From positions 1 to 10,599 of the forward strand of contig MVRP01000143.1 of NCBI GenBank assembly GCA_002067405.1: a DNA stretch of 10,599 bases, in the 5' to 3' direction. This document shows positions 1 to 6,005 of this stretch, in pieces. The stretch is from Syntrophorhabdaceae bacterium PtaU1.Bin034. GTDB lineage: Bacteria; Desulfobacterota_G; Syntrophorhabdia; Syntrophorhabdales; WCHB1-27. The position numbers and the translations under genes were made by a program. Below the pieces are notes generated by a model, which was not told the DNA's origin, did not search any database, and worked only from the letters and a program-made list of their open reading frames with translations. Within the stretch, counting starts at the first letter, position 1. Each line of letters begins with the position of its first letter.

Positions 1-372
1 CCCGTCATCAACACGCAGTTCCACGGTATCCCCTTCATCTATCCCGCTCACATCGCAAATAATGGCAGCGAGCCCGACGTTTATCGCATTACGGTAGAAT
101 ATTCGAGCAAACGAGCTTGCGACAACTGCATCTATCCCTGCGAGTTTGATGACGAGAGCGGCATGCTCCCTGCTTGAGCCGAGGCCGAAATTATGGCCAC
201 CTATAATTATATCACCTTTCCGGACCTTTTTGTGGAAGCCGGGCGCCACGTCATCGAATACGTGCTTTGCCAGCTCGTCGAGATTCGACCTCAAGTGATA
301 GAATCTGCCAGGTATGATGTGATCCGTCGAGATGTTATCTCCGAACTTCCACGCCCTGCCCCTTATGACCAT
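1..372 (-). CDS. leuD: LeuD-type small subunit of an isopropylmalate dehydratase / homoaconitase-family hydro-lyase (partial, C-terminus off the left edge)
   Basis: This is the swivel-domain small subunit that partners the large subunit encoded just upstream, forming a cytoplasmic [4Fe-4S] hydro-lyase that isomerises a 2- or 3-hydroxy-tricarboxylate-type acid. The window shows 124 codons; the family usually runs to about 160-170 residues, so roughly 40 are missing. Visible marks are the N-terminal GRAWKFGDNISTDHIIPGR (residues 5-23), the substrate loop FYHLRS (24-29), the active-site GLGSSREH (63-70, with Ser and Arg of the conserved SSRE) and FARIFYRNAINVG (88-100). The ATG shares one base with the large-subunit stop (TGATG), and an AGGTGAT Shine-Dalgarno lies just upstream, so translation is probably coupled. 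The residue before GSSRE is Leu where methanogen LeuD proteins have Cys, and the loop matches neither the YLRT nor the YLVY type that I recall from methanogen homoaconitase and isopropylmalate isomerase. Substrate (citrate, homocitrate or isopropylmalate) is therefore open. Confidence 0.9.
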   Translation of the reverse strand, partial: MVIRGRAWKFGDNISTDHIIPGRFYHLRSNLDELAKHVFDDVAPGFHKKVRKGDIIIGGHNFGLGSSREHAALVIKLAGIDAVVASSFARIFYRNAINVGLAAIICDVSGIDEGDTVELRVDDG

Positions 373-1631
373 CAGATCACCTCTCTCGGGTCGGTCACTC
401 GCCCGAAAAGGGCGCTCGCCGCAGCGGTTGCCGGAGATGCAAGGATGATCTGGGACTCGGGATTGCCCATCCTGCCGAGAAAATTCCTGTTCGCAGTCGA
501 TATGGTCACCTCGCCGTTTCCCGGTATCCCCGAATGAACGCCAATGCACGGCCCGCATCCGGGAGAAAGAACGGTCGCCCCTGCCTCCAGCAATATCTCA
601 AGGATACCTTCCTTTAGCGCAGCGGCGTAAACAGACCTTGAGCCCGGCCCGACAAGGAGACGCACATCCTTGCTCTTCTTCCTGCCTCTAAGAATATCGG
701 CGGCTACACGAAGATCCCCTATTCTTCCGTTCGTGCATGTACCGATAAATACCTGTTGCACGGCAATACCCTTGACCGCACGATCGTCGACACTCTTCAC
801 GTTATCGACGAGATGAGGCATGCTGACTACCGGCACCAACGATCCGAGATCGATATCGAAGGTCTTCTCGTAGAAGGCGTCTCCATCTCCTGCGAGTGGC
901 CGGCAAAACTCCCCCCGGCTCAGTTCCTTCAAGTACTCAAGCGTGCGGTCGTCCGACGGGAAAAGGCCTACCTTGGCGCCTGCCTCCACCGCCATGTTGG
1001 AGACCACGAGCCTCTCTTCCATCGATATGTTAGGAACAGCAGGGCCCGAAAACTCCATCGACTTGTACGTGGCCCCGTCAGCCCCGATATTGCCTATGAT
1101 CGTGAGAATCAGGTCCTTGGCAGAGACACCGGGCGAAAATTGACCGCTCAGTTCGAACCGGAAGCTTTCCGGAACCCTGAACCACGTTTTGCCAAGTCCC
1201 ATGGCTACCGCGATATCCGTTGATCCCATTCCCGTGGAAAAGGCAGCCAACGCCCCACCGGTACAGGTATGGGAATCGGATCCCACGAGCACCTCTCCGG
1301 GAAGGAGGGTTGATTCAGCCATAACCTGATGACAGATCCCATCGCCCACGTCGAACAATCTTGCACCATAATGCCGGGTAAACTCGCGGATCAGGACGTG
1401 GTCGTTAGAGAGCTCCATTCTGGGACTCGGCGAACCATGGTCAATAAAAAAATTGACCCTTTCCGGGTCAAATATTCTTTGAAATGCCATTTCTTTGAAT
1501 TTTTTTATGGCGAGGGGCGCTGTCCCATCCTGTAAGAGCACCCTATCGACCCTCACAATCGCAGAATCGCCTTGCCTCACTTCAGAGCCGGCGTTGATGC
1601 TCAATATCTTCTCTGCAAGCGTCAAACCCAT
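372..1631 (-). CDS. leuC: LeuC / homoaconitase-type large subunit, [4Fe-4S] hydro-lyase
   Basis: This 419-residue protein is the catalytic large subunit of an aconitase-superfamily enzyme and should work with the LeuD-type subunit encoded directly downstream. The length fits the archaeal-type LeuC/HacA branch (about 420) rather than the longer enterobacterial LeuC (about 465). Cluster ligands are visible as Cys299 in GTCTNGR and Cys359/Cys362 in GCGPCIG. Other family marks are GDGICHQV (96-103), [11 protein letters not shown] (116-126), [10 protein letters not shown] (132-141) and [10 protein letters not shown] (381-390). The ATG lies 7 bp after the stop of the condensing enzyme, whose last codons supply a GAGGAG-like Shine-Dalgarno. 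Linkage to a citrate/homocitrate-synthase-like gene suggests it handles that enzyme's product: citrate to isocitrate if the neighbour is a Re-citrate synthase, otherwise homocitrate or isopropylmalate. Family membership is clear; the substrate cannot be read from sequence alone. Confidence 0.93.
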   Translation of the reverse strand: MGLTLAEKILSINAGSEVRQGDSAIVRVDRVLLQDGTAPLAIKKFKEMAFQRIFDPERVNFFIDHGSPSPRMELSNDHVLIREFTRHYGARLFDVGDGICHQVMAESTLLPGEVLVGSDSHTCTGGALAAFSTGMGSTDIAVAMGLGKTWFRVPESFRFELSGQFSPGVSAKDLILTIIGNIGADGATYKSMEFSGPAVPNISMEERLVVSNMAVEAGAKVGLFPSDDRTLEYLKELSRGEFCRPLAGDGDAFYEKTFDIDLGSLVPVVSMPHLVDNVKSVDDRAVKGIAVQQVFIGTCTNGRIGDLRVAADILRGRKKSKDVRLLVGPGSRSVYAAALKEGILEILLEAGATVLSPGCGPCIGVHSGIPGNGEVTISTANRNFLGRMGNPESQIILASPATAAASALFGRVTDPREVI

Positions 1632-1638
1632 TCTTTAC

Positions 1639-3447
1639 TTACTCCTCGGCCCTGGTCAGGTCCTCAAATCTGATGTCGAGTCCCAAAATCGCCTGGATCT
1701 CACCAAGGTCGTCTTGAATGGGTCCGGAGACGGTAATGCAAAGGGCACCCGTAATCCTCGATGTGTACAAATTCGTTACGGATACTTTTCCCGTTTTCAT
1801 GGGTTGAATGAACCAGTCTCTATCCGAAAAGTCTTCGTGGAGGTCTATTTTTGCATACTTCGCTCTGTCCACTATTTGAGTGATATTCCTGGTGATCTTC
1901 ACACCCTCCGCATTGACGACATAGGCGAACTGTATGTACGGATATTCCTCGACCAGACCCTTGAGCACCTCTTCCTGCTGCTCCGGGACCATATTCTTGA
2001 TTGAAGGCTCTCCAATGTACCGGTCGATGAGATGAGCGGCCAGGGAGTGCGCCCGTTTCTTCAGCATGTCGAATTCGGACGGGAAAATCTCGGGGATATA
2101 CCGCCTCACCAGGTGTTCCATTTCCTCATCGGAAATAGCGGTCACTCGTCCTTCCTCATACTGCTTCAGGATACGTTTGTTGATCTTTGCAACACCAGGA
2201 TGGCTTTTCTCAATCGTATCTCCGCCGATAAGCGCGAAATGCGAATTGATCCAATGGGAAATGCCCGAAAGTCCCGATTTGTCGGTTATGTTGATCGTTA
2301 CCGTCCTGTTGAGAATCCTCTTCGTGTCGAACGAGGAATAAACCTCTTCGTTCTTCGAGAGCCCGTCGATATGGACACCGGCCGAGGTTGAGTTGAAATC
2401 CGACCCAACGAAAGGCTGGTTTCTGGGAACGTGGAAGCCCAGCTCCTTTTCGAAGTAGTTCCTCACCTCGGTAATCACTTTCGTGTCGACGCCATTCTCA
2501 TCGCCGACCAGCGATACATACTCCATGATCAGCCCTTCGATCGGTGAATTACCCGTTCTCTCACCGATACCGAGCAACGTGCCGTTCACGTAGGCGCACC
2601 CATACAGCCACGCACTTACAGCGCCGATAACACTCTTGTAAAAATCGTTATGCCCGTGCCATTCGAGGTATTCCGACGGCACACCGGCATCGTCGATCAT
2701 CGCCCTCACAATCTTTCCTATCGAGCGGGGCAATGCAGCTCCGGGGTAAGTGATACCAAGGCCGAGCGTGTCGCAGAGACGTATCTTTATGGGTACCTTT
2801 GCATCTTCCGACAAAGACATGAGGGCTTGCGCAAAAGGCACGCAAAAGCCGTAGATGTCAGCTCTTGTCACATCTTCGAAATGGCATCGGGGGGCGATGC
2901 CATGATCGAGCGCCGCCTCGACAACCTTTATGTAATCCTTGAAGACTTGAGATCGGTTTTTCTTGAATTTGTAGAAGACATGGTAATCGGAAACACTCGT
3001 GAGCATGCCTGTTTCCTTCAGACCCAACTCCTTAACCAGTTCAAGGTCTTCCTTCCTGGCCCTGATCCAGCCGGTGATCTCAGGGTAGCGGTATCCCTTT
3101 TCGAGGCACCGCCTGATCGCCTCCTTGTCTTTTTCGGTGTAAAGAAAGAATTCCGATTGCCTTATAACGCCATTGGGTCCGCTCAGGCGGTGCAGAAACT
3201 CGAAGAGATCCTCGATCTGTTGCGCGGTAAATGGCGGTCTCGACTGCTGGCCGTCCCGGAAAGTCGTATCGGTGATGAAAATCTCATCGGGCGGGTCTAT
3301 CAGTTCGATCTTGTGATCGAAATTGATCCTTACCATTTGAGTGTAAGGAAAGACGTTCCTGTAAAGCTCCGGACTCTCCACGTCAACCAGAGGATATTTG
3401 ACGCCCTTTGTGATGTTCTTGAATATAAAGCCCTTTCGCTTTTTCAC
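1639..3447 (-). CDS. HMGL-like condensing enzyme (Re-citrate / homocitrate synthase type) with C-terminal Cache-like sensor domain
   Basis: This 602-residue protein belongs to the DRE-TIM (HMGL-like) aldol-condensing enzymes, which join acetyl-CoA to a 2-oxoacid. The barrel (about 55-330) shows DTTFRDGQQ (60-68, catalytic Arg/Asp), WHGHND (263-268, metal-binding histidines) and NGTLLGIGERTGN (288-300), followed by an accessory part with AGVHIDGLSKNEE (356-368) and TDKSGLSGISHWIN (388-401). The TFRDGQQ form and this accessory part resemble the Re-citrate synthase branch known from clostridia and Syntrophus, but homocitrate or isopropylmalate synthesis is not excluded. From about 480 the protein departs from LeuA: YPYIQFAYVVNAEG, SDRDWFIQPM, NLYTSRITG and ITVSGPIQDDLGEI then LGLDI make a Cache/PDC-type sensor fold in place of the LeuA leucine-binding domain. 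No membrane segment is present, so it should be cytosolic and probably allosterically tuned by a small acid. Start is GTG, with AGGAG overlapping the aspS stop. Confidence 0.88.
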   Translation of the reverse strand: MKKRKGFIFKNITKGVKYPLVDVESPELYRNVFPYTQMVRINFDHKIELIDPPDEIFITDTTFRDGQQSRPPFTAQQIEDLFEFLHRLSGPNGVIRQSEFFLYTEKDKEAIRRCLEKGYRYPEITGWIRARKEDLELVKELGLKETGMLTSVSDYHVFYKFKKNRSQVFKDYIKVVEAALDHGIAPRCHFEDVTRADIYGFCVPFAQALMSLSEDAKVPIKIRLCDTLGLGITYPGAALPRSIGKIVRAMIDDAGVPSEYLEWHGHNDFYKSVIGAVSAWLYGCAYVNGTLLGIGERTGNSPIEGLIMEYVSLVGDENGVDTKVITEVRNYFEKELGFHVPRNQPFVGSDFNSTSAGVHIDGLSKNEEVYSSFDTKRILNRTVTINITDKSGLSGISHWINSHFALIGGDTIEKSHPGVAKINKRILKQYEEGRVTAISDEEMEHLVRRYIPEIFPSEFDMLKKRAHSLAAHLIDRYIGEPSIKNMVPEQQEEVLKGLVEEYPYIQFAYVVNAEGVKITRNITQIVDRAKYAKIDLHEDFSDRDWFIQPMKTGKVSVTNLYTSRITGALCITVSGPIQDDLGEIQAILGLDIRFEDLTRAEE

Positions 3448-3457
3448 CAGCCTGCTC

Positions 3458-5212
3458 CTACTCTGCTTTTACGGTCCTTATTTTCAGCTCGTTGAGCTGT
3501 CTCGGATTTATGGTAGCCGGCGCGCCGGAGAGCAGACACGTACCCTTCTGCGTTTTGGGAAAAGGAATGACATCTCTTATGCTTTCCAGGCCTAAAAGCA
3601 TCATCAGGATGCGATCGAGCCCAAAGGCAATCCCGCCGTGAGGCGGAGCGCCCATTTCGAGGGCCTCCAGAAGGAAGCCGAACTGCGCAAGCGCCTCCTC
3701 TTCCTTTATGTTGAGCAGCTTGAACATTTCCATCTGCTCGTCCCTCTTGTATATCCTGATACTGCCGCCGCCGATCTCCACGCCGTTGAGCACCAGATCA
3801 TAAGCCTTTGCCTGCATGGCCTCGTGATTGCCCTCAAAATCCTTGATCTCCCCCTTGGGTGACGTAAAAGGATGATGTCGGGCAACGTATCTCTTTTCCT
3901 CTTCACTGTATTCGAAAAGCGGAAAATTGACCACCCAAAGGAATTGATATTCGTTCTTTCTGATCAGGTCATATTTCTCGCCAAGATAGAGGCGGAACCT
4001 TCCCATGATGTCGTTTACCTTGGCCCTCGCATCGGCCATGATAAAAATCACGTCTCCGTTGGAAAGGCCGAAAACGCTGTCGATGGCAACTGTCTCGCTT
4101 TCTTTCAGGTACTTCACGATGGGCGACACAAGTTTTCCCTCATCTTTCCGCATCCATATCAATCCGCCCGCACCAAAGGACTTAGCCGTATCGACCGCCG
4201 TATCAAGATCTTTTCTCGAAAGCGTCTTTCCTTTAAGAGCAATGCCTTTTATAGCCCCGCCCTCACTCGCAACCTTTTTGAAAACCCCGAACTCCGTATC
4301 AAGAAAAGATGGGGTCAATTCTTCCATGGGAAGTTCGAAACGCAGGTCGGGTTTGTCCGAACCGTAGCGTTCCATCGCCTCATTGAAGTCCATTCTTCTG
4401 ATCGGCAGCTCCAAAGAGGTCTTTTTGATGGACTCAAAAAGGACCTTAATAATGCCCTCGCTGATTGCAATTACGTCATCCACATCAACAAAACTCATTT
4501 CGAGGTCGAGTTGGGTGAACTCAGGCTGGCGATCAGCCCTCAGGTCCTCGTCCCTGAAGCAGCGAACCAACTGGAAATACCTGTCAAAACCGGCAACCAT
4601 CAATATCTGTTTGAAGAGTTGAGGCGATTGGGGAAGCGCATAGAACTGGCCGAGGTTCAGTCTACTCGGCACAATAAAGTCTCTCGCCCCTTCCGGGGTG
4701 CTTTTCGTGAGAAAAGGCGTTTCTATCTCGAAAAAACCTTGCGAGGTCAAGTAGCTTCGGATCACCTGGGAGGCCTTGCTTCGTTCAATGAACGTATTTT
4801 GGACCTTCGGGCGTCTCATGTCCAGGTACCGATACTTGAGCCTGAGCATTTCATTCGGCTCCTCTTCCTCGTCAAGCTGAAAGGGAAGAGGTTTTGATGT
4901 ATTCAGGACCCTAAGAGATGAAACGAGAACCTCGATGGCCCCCGTAGGGATATTTGCATTCTCAGTACCTTCCGGTCTGGGAGACACTTCGCCCTCAATA
5001 AGCACCACGTACTCTTGCTTGATGTCATGCGCTTCAGCATGGACTGCAGGAGCTATCTCAGGTGAAAAGACTATCTGGACGATGCCCGTCACATCGCGCA
5101 AGTCAAAAAAGATAAGACCTCCGTGGTCTCGTCTTCTGAAAACCCACCCTGCCAGCGTCACTTTTTTGCCCACGTCTTCGATCGTGAGCGACCCGCAATA
5201 TCGGCTTCTCAA
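3458..5212 (-). CDS. aspS: Aspartyl-tRNA synthetase, bacterial type, probably non-discriminating
   Basis: This class II synthetase charges tRNA(Asp) with aspartate. It has 584 residues, close to the E. coli length of 590, and full bacterial architecture: N-terminal OB-fold anticodon domain (1-105, with GWVFRRRDHGGLIFFDLRD), catalytic core with the STPEGARDF loop (171-179), QSPQLFKQ (195-202), motif 2 (FRDEDLRADRQPEFTQLD, 219-236), an inserted GAD domain (about 285-400) and motif 3 (GGIAFGLDRILMMLLG) near the C-terminus. His30 and Gly82 match the residues described for non-discriminating AspRS such as that of Pseudomonas aeruginosa, which also charges tRNA(Asn) for GatCAB amidation. The start is TTG, chosen because GAGGAGG sits 6 nt upstream and because it gives the usual MR..YCG beginning. 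It is first in a four-gene operon; the next gene begins 10 bp after its stop. Confidence 0.97.
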   Translation of the reverse strand: MRSRYCGSLTIEDVGKKVTLAGWVFRRRDHGGLIFFDLRDVTGIVQIVFSPEIAPAVHAEAHDIKQEYVVLIEGEVSPRPEGTENANIPTGAIEVLVSSLRVLNTSKPLPFQLDEEEEPNEMLRLKYRYLDMRRPKVQNTFIERSKASQVIRSYLTSQGFFEIETPFLTKSTPEGARDFIVPSRLNLGQFYALPQSPQLFKQILMVAGFDRYFQLVRCFRDEDLRADRQPEFTQLDLEMSFVDVDDVIAISEGIIKVLFESIKKTSLELPIRRMDFNEAMERYGSDKPDLRFELPMEELTPSFLDTEFGVFKKVASEGGAIKGIALKGKTLSRKDLDTAVDTAKSFGAGGLIWMRKDEGKLVSPIVKYLKESETVAIDSVFGLSNGDVIFIMADARAKVNDIMGRFRLYLGEKYDLIRKNEYQFLWVVNFPLFEYSEEEKRYVARHHPFTSPKGEIKDFEGNHEAMQAKAYDLVLNGVEIGGGSIRIYKRDEQMEMFKLLNIKEEEALAQFGFLLEALEMGAPPHGGIAFGLDRILMMLLGLESIRDVIPFPKTQKGTCLLSGAPATINPRQLNELKIRTVKAE

Positions 5213-5218
5213 TTTGAA

Positions 5219-5225
5219 CCTCCTC
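5219..5225 (-). promoter_or_regulatory. Shine-Dalgarno of aspS (fixes the TTG start)
   Basis: On the minus strand GAGGAGG is followed by TTCAAA and then TTG. The near-perfect anti-16S match with 6-nt spacing supports TTG at 5212-5210 as the start of aspS; there is no ATG in a comparable position. Confidence 0.85.
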
Positions 5226-5238
5226 GGAAAAACCCTTT

Positions 5239-5268
5239 ATTATAGCCGTCCCACGACCGCTAAGTCAA
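5239..5268 (-). promoter_or_regulatory. Sigma70-type promoter of the aspS operon
   Basis: Reading the minus strand, the -35 hexamer is TTGACT (5268-5263, 5 of 6 to consensus), the spacer is 18 bp and the -10 is TATAAT (5244-5239, 6 of 6). Transcription should begin near 5232, leaving a leader of about 20 nt that ends in the Shine-Dalgarno. That is too short for a T-box, riboswitch or attenuator, so any control is probably at initiation or through the protein-level sensor domain of the second gene. Confidence 0.8.
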
Positions 5269-5450
5269 GGCCGCAAATTCGGTGGAAAGATAGTCAAAGG
5301 TTGACAGGAGCGTGCGATTCGCTTCTCGCCGGGGTCTGGCCGGCAACCGCTCGTGTTTTTGGAATGGCGTACTGCAGAAGGCAAACGGACAGCATGGACG
5401 CCGCTCATCGTGCGCCGGAGCCCGTCAAGTAGTTGACCCTCCGATCCATC

Positions 5451-5528
5451 GCGGCTCATGGGCTGCACATCCTGTTGAGGATACTTATAGCGGCTCATGG
5501 GCTGCACATCCTGTTGAGGATACTTATA
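5451..5528. repeat. Perfect 39-bp tandem duplication (two copies)
   Basis: Positions 5451-5489 and 5490-5528 are identical over all 39 bases and directly abut. Each copy contains the dyad ATCCT-GTTG-AGGAT (5469-5482 and 5508-5521) and ends in ACTTATA. The array stops 30 bp before the ATG of the next gene, so it lies in that gene's promoter or leader. Confidence 0.97.
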
Positions 5529-5530
5529 TT
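5503..5530 (+). promoter_or_regulatory. Possible sigma70-type promoter of the DUF5335-like gene
   Basis: TGCACA (5503-5508, 4 of 6 to the -35 consensus), a 16-bp spacer and TATATT (5525-5530, 5 of 6 to the -10). The ATCCT/AGGAT dyad of the second repeat copy fills most of the spacer, which is where a repressor or MerR-type regulator could act. The first repeat copy carries the same -35-like element and dyad but a poorer -10 (TATAGC). This is a weak match and only a suggestion. Confidence 0.35.
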
Positions 5531-5558
5531 AGAGTTAAACAAGAGTGAGGAGGGTCTT

Positions 5559-5909
5559 ATGCCACGCAACATAAAGCGGAACGCCCAGGTGCCCCGGGAT
5601 GAATGGCTCAAGTTCTTTGATCGGTTTGCCCATGACAACGAAGGACGGCAAGTAAAAATGGAACAGTTCGGACGAGAACTGGGCGATCAACGGATCGGAG
5701 AAAGCCTGCCGCTTCTGGCCATCAACTACGATCCGCGCAGCAAGGGCGATATCGTTACCATTTCCACCGGAAGAAAAGAGGTGGAGTATGAGCATGTGGT
5801 GGAGGCGCCGACGCAGATCTGGGTCGGACAGGACTCCGCCGGCCGGTTTGAGGCAATGGAAATCATCAATGAGAAAGGCGATCACGTGGTGGTGAGCTTC
5901 GAGCAGTAA
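5559..5909 (+). CDS. Small DUF5335-like protein
   Basis: This 116-residue soluble protein has no signal peptide, membrane segment or catalytic motif. Its beginning (VPRDEWLKFFDRFAHDNEGRQV, residues 11-32 in part) followed by a strand-rich second half (LPLLAINYD, DIVTISTG, HVVEAPTQIWV, EAMEIINEKGDHVVVSFE) resembles the DUF5335 family of small uncharacterised bacterial proteins. This assignment is from memory of the family pattern and is moderate. The start is the ATG preceded by GAGGAGGG at 5547-5554, a strong Shine-Dalgarno; an upstream in-frame extension to 5433 would run through the tandem repeat and has no ribosome site. The gene stands alone, convergent with the permease. Function is unknown. 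Confidence 0.8.
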   Translation: MPRNIKRNAQVPRDEWLKFFDRFAHDNEGRQVKMEQFGRELGDQRIGESLPLLAINYDPRSKGDIVTISTGRKEVEYEHVVEAPTQIWVGQDSAGRFEAMEIINEKGDHVVVSFEQ

Positions 5910-6005
5910 GCCCGTATCCCGCACCACGATAAAGCGTTTTGCATAAAGCGAGGGTCAAACCGAGGCAGGTGTCTCTTCAAAACGAAGCAGCAATCGGACA
6001 GCCGC

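Larger units (their letters stand above)
5213..5558. other. Intergenic region between divergent aspS and the DUF5335-like gene
   Basis: This 346-bp stretch holds the aspS promoter and Shine-Dalgarno on the left and the 39-bp tandem duplication plus the next gene's Shine-Dalgarno on the right. Between about 5270 and 5450 I see no convincing coding sequence on either strand: short open frames there lack ribosome sites and resemble no family. A small dyad GTCAA-AGG-TTGAC lies at 5293-5305. Confidence 0.6.

Noticed and set aside
2650..3495. Long plus-strand open frame (281 codons) opposite the condensing-enzyme gene
   Set aside because: It lies antisense to a gene with clear catalytic motifs, has no Shine-Dalgarno and its product resembles no family; it is a by-product of the codon pattern on the other strand.
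3872..4897. Plus-strand open frame of 341 codons opposite aspS
   Set aside because: Antisense shadow of a fully conserved AspRS; no ribosome site and no recognisable domain.
5293..5305. GTCAA-AGG-TTGAC dyad as an operator for aspS
   Set aside because: It is short, lies upstream of the -35, and one arm is simply a TTGAC promoter-like word; not enough to call a site.
5301..5306. Plus-strand TTGACA as a promoter towards the DUF5335-like gene
   Set aside because: No acceptable -10 hexamer lies 15-19 bp downstream.
5451..5528. Tandem repeat as a CRISPR fragment
   Set aside because: The two copies abut with no spacer and no cas gene is present.
5433..5558. N-terminal extension of the DUF5335-like gene through the tandem repeat
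   Set aside because: The upstream start has no Shine-Dalgarno, whereas GAGGAGGG sits just before ATG 5559. The frame stays open partly because the 39-bp repeat is a multiple of three.
5910..6005. Terminator between the convergent DUF5335-like and permease genes
   Set aside because: A direct repeat ATAAAGCG occurs, but no stable stem followed by a T-run could be found on either strand.
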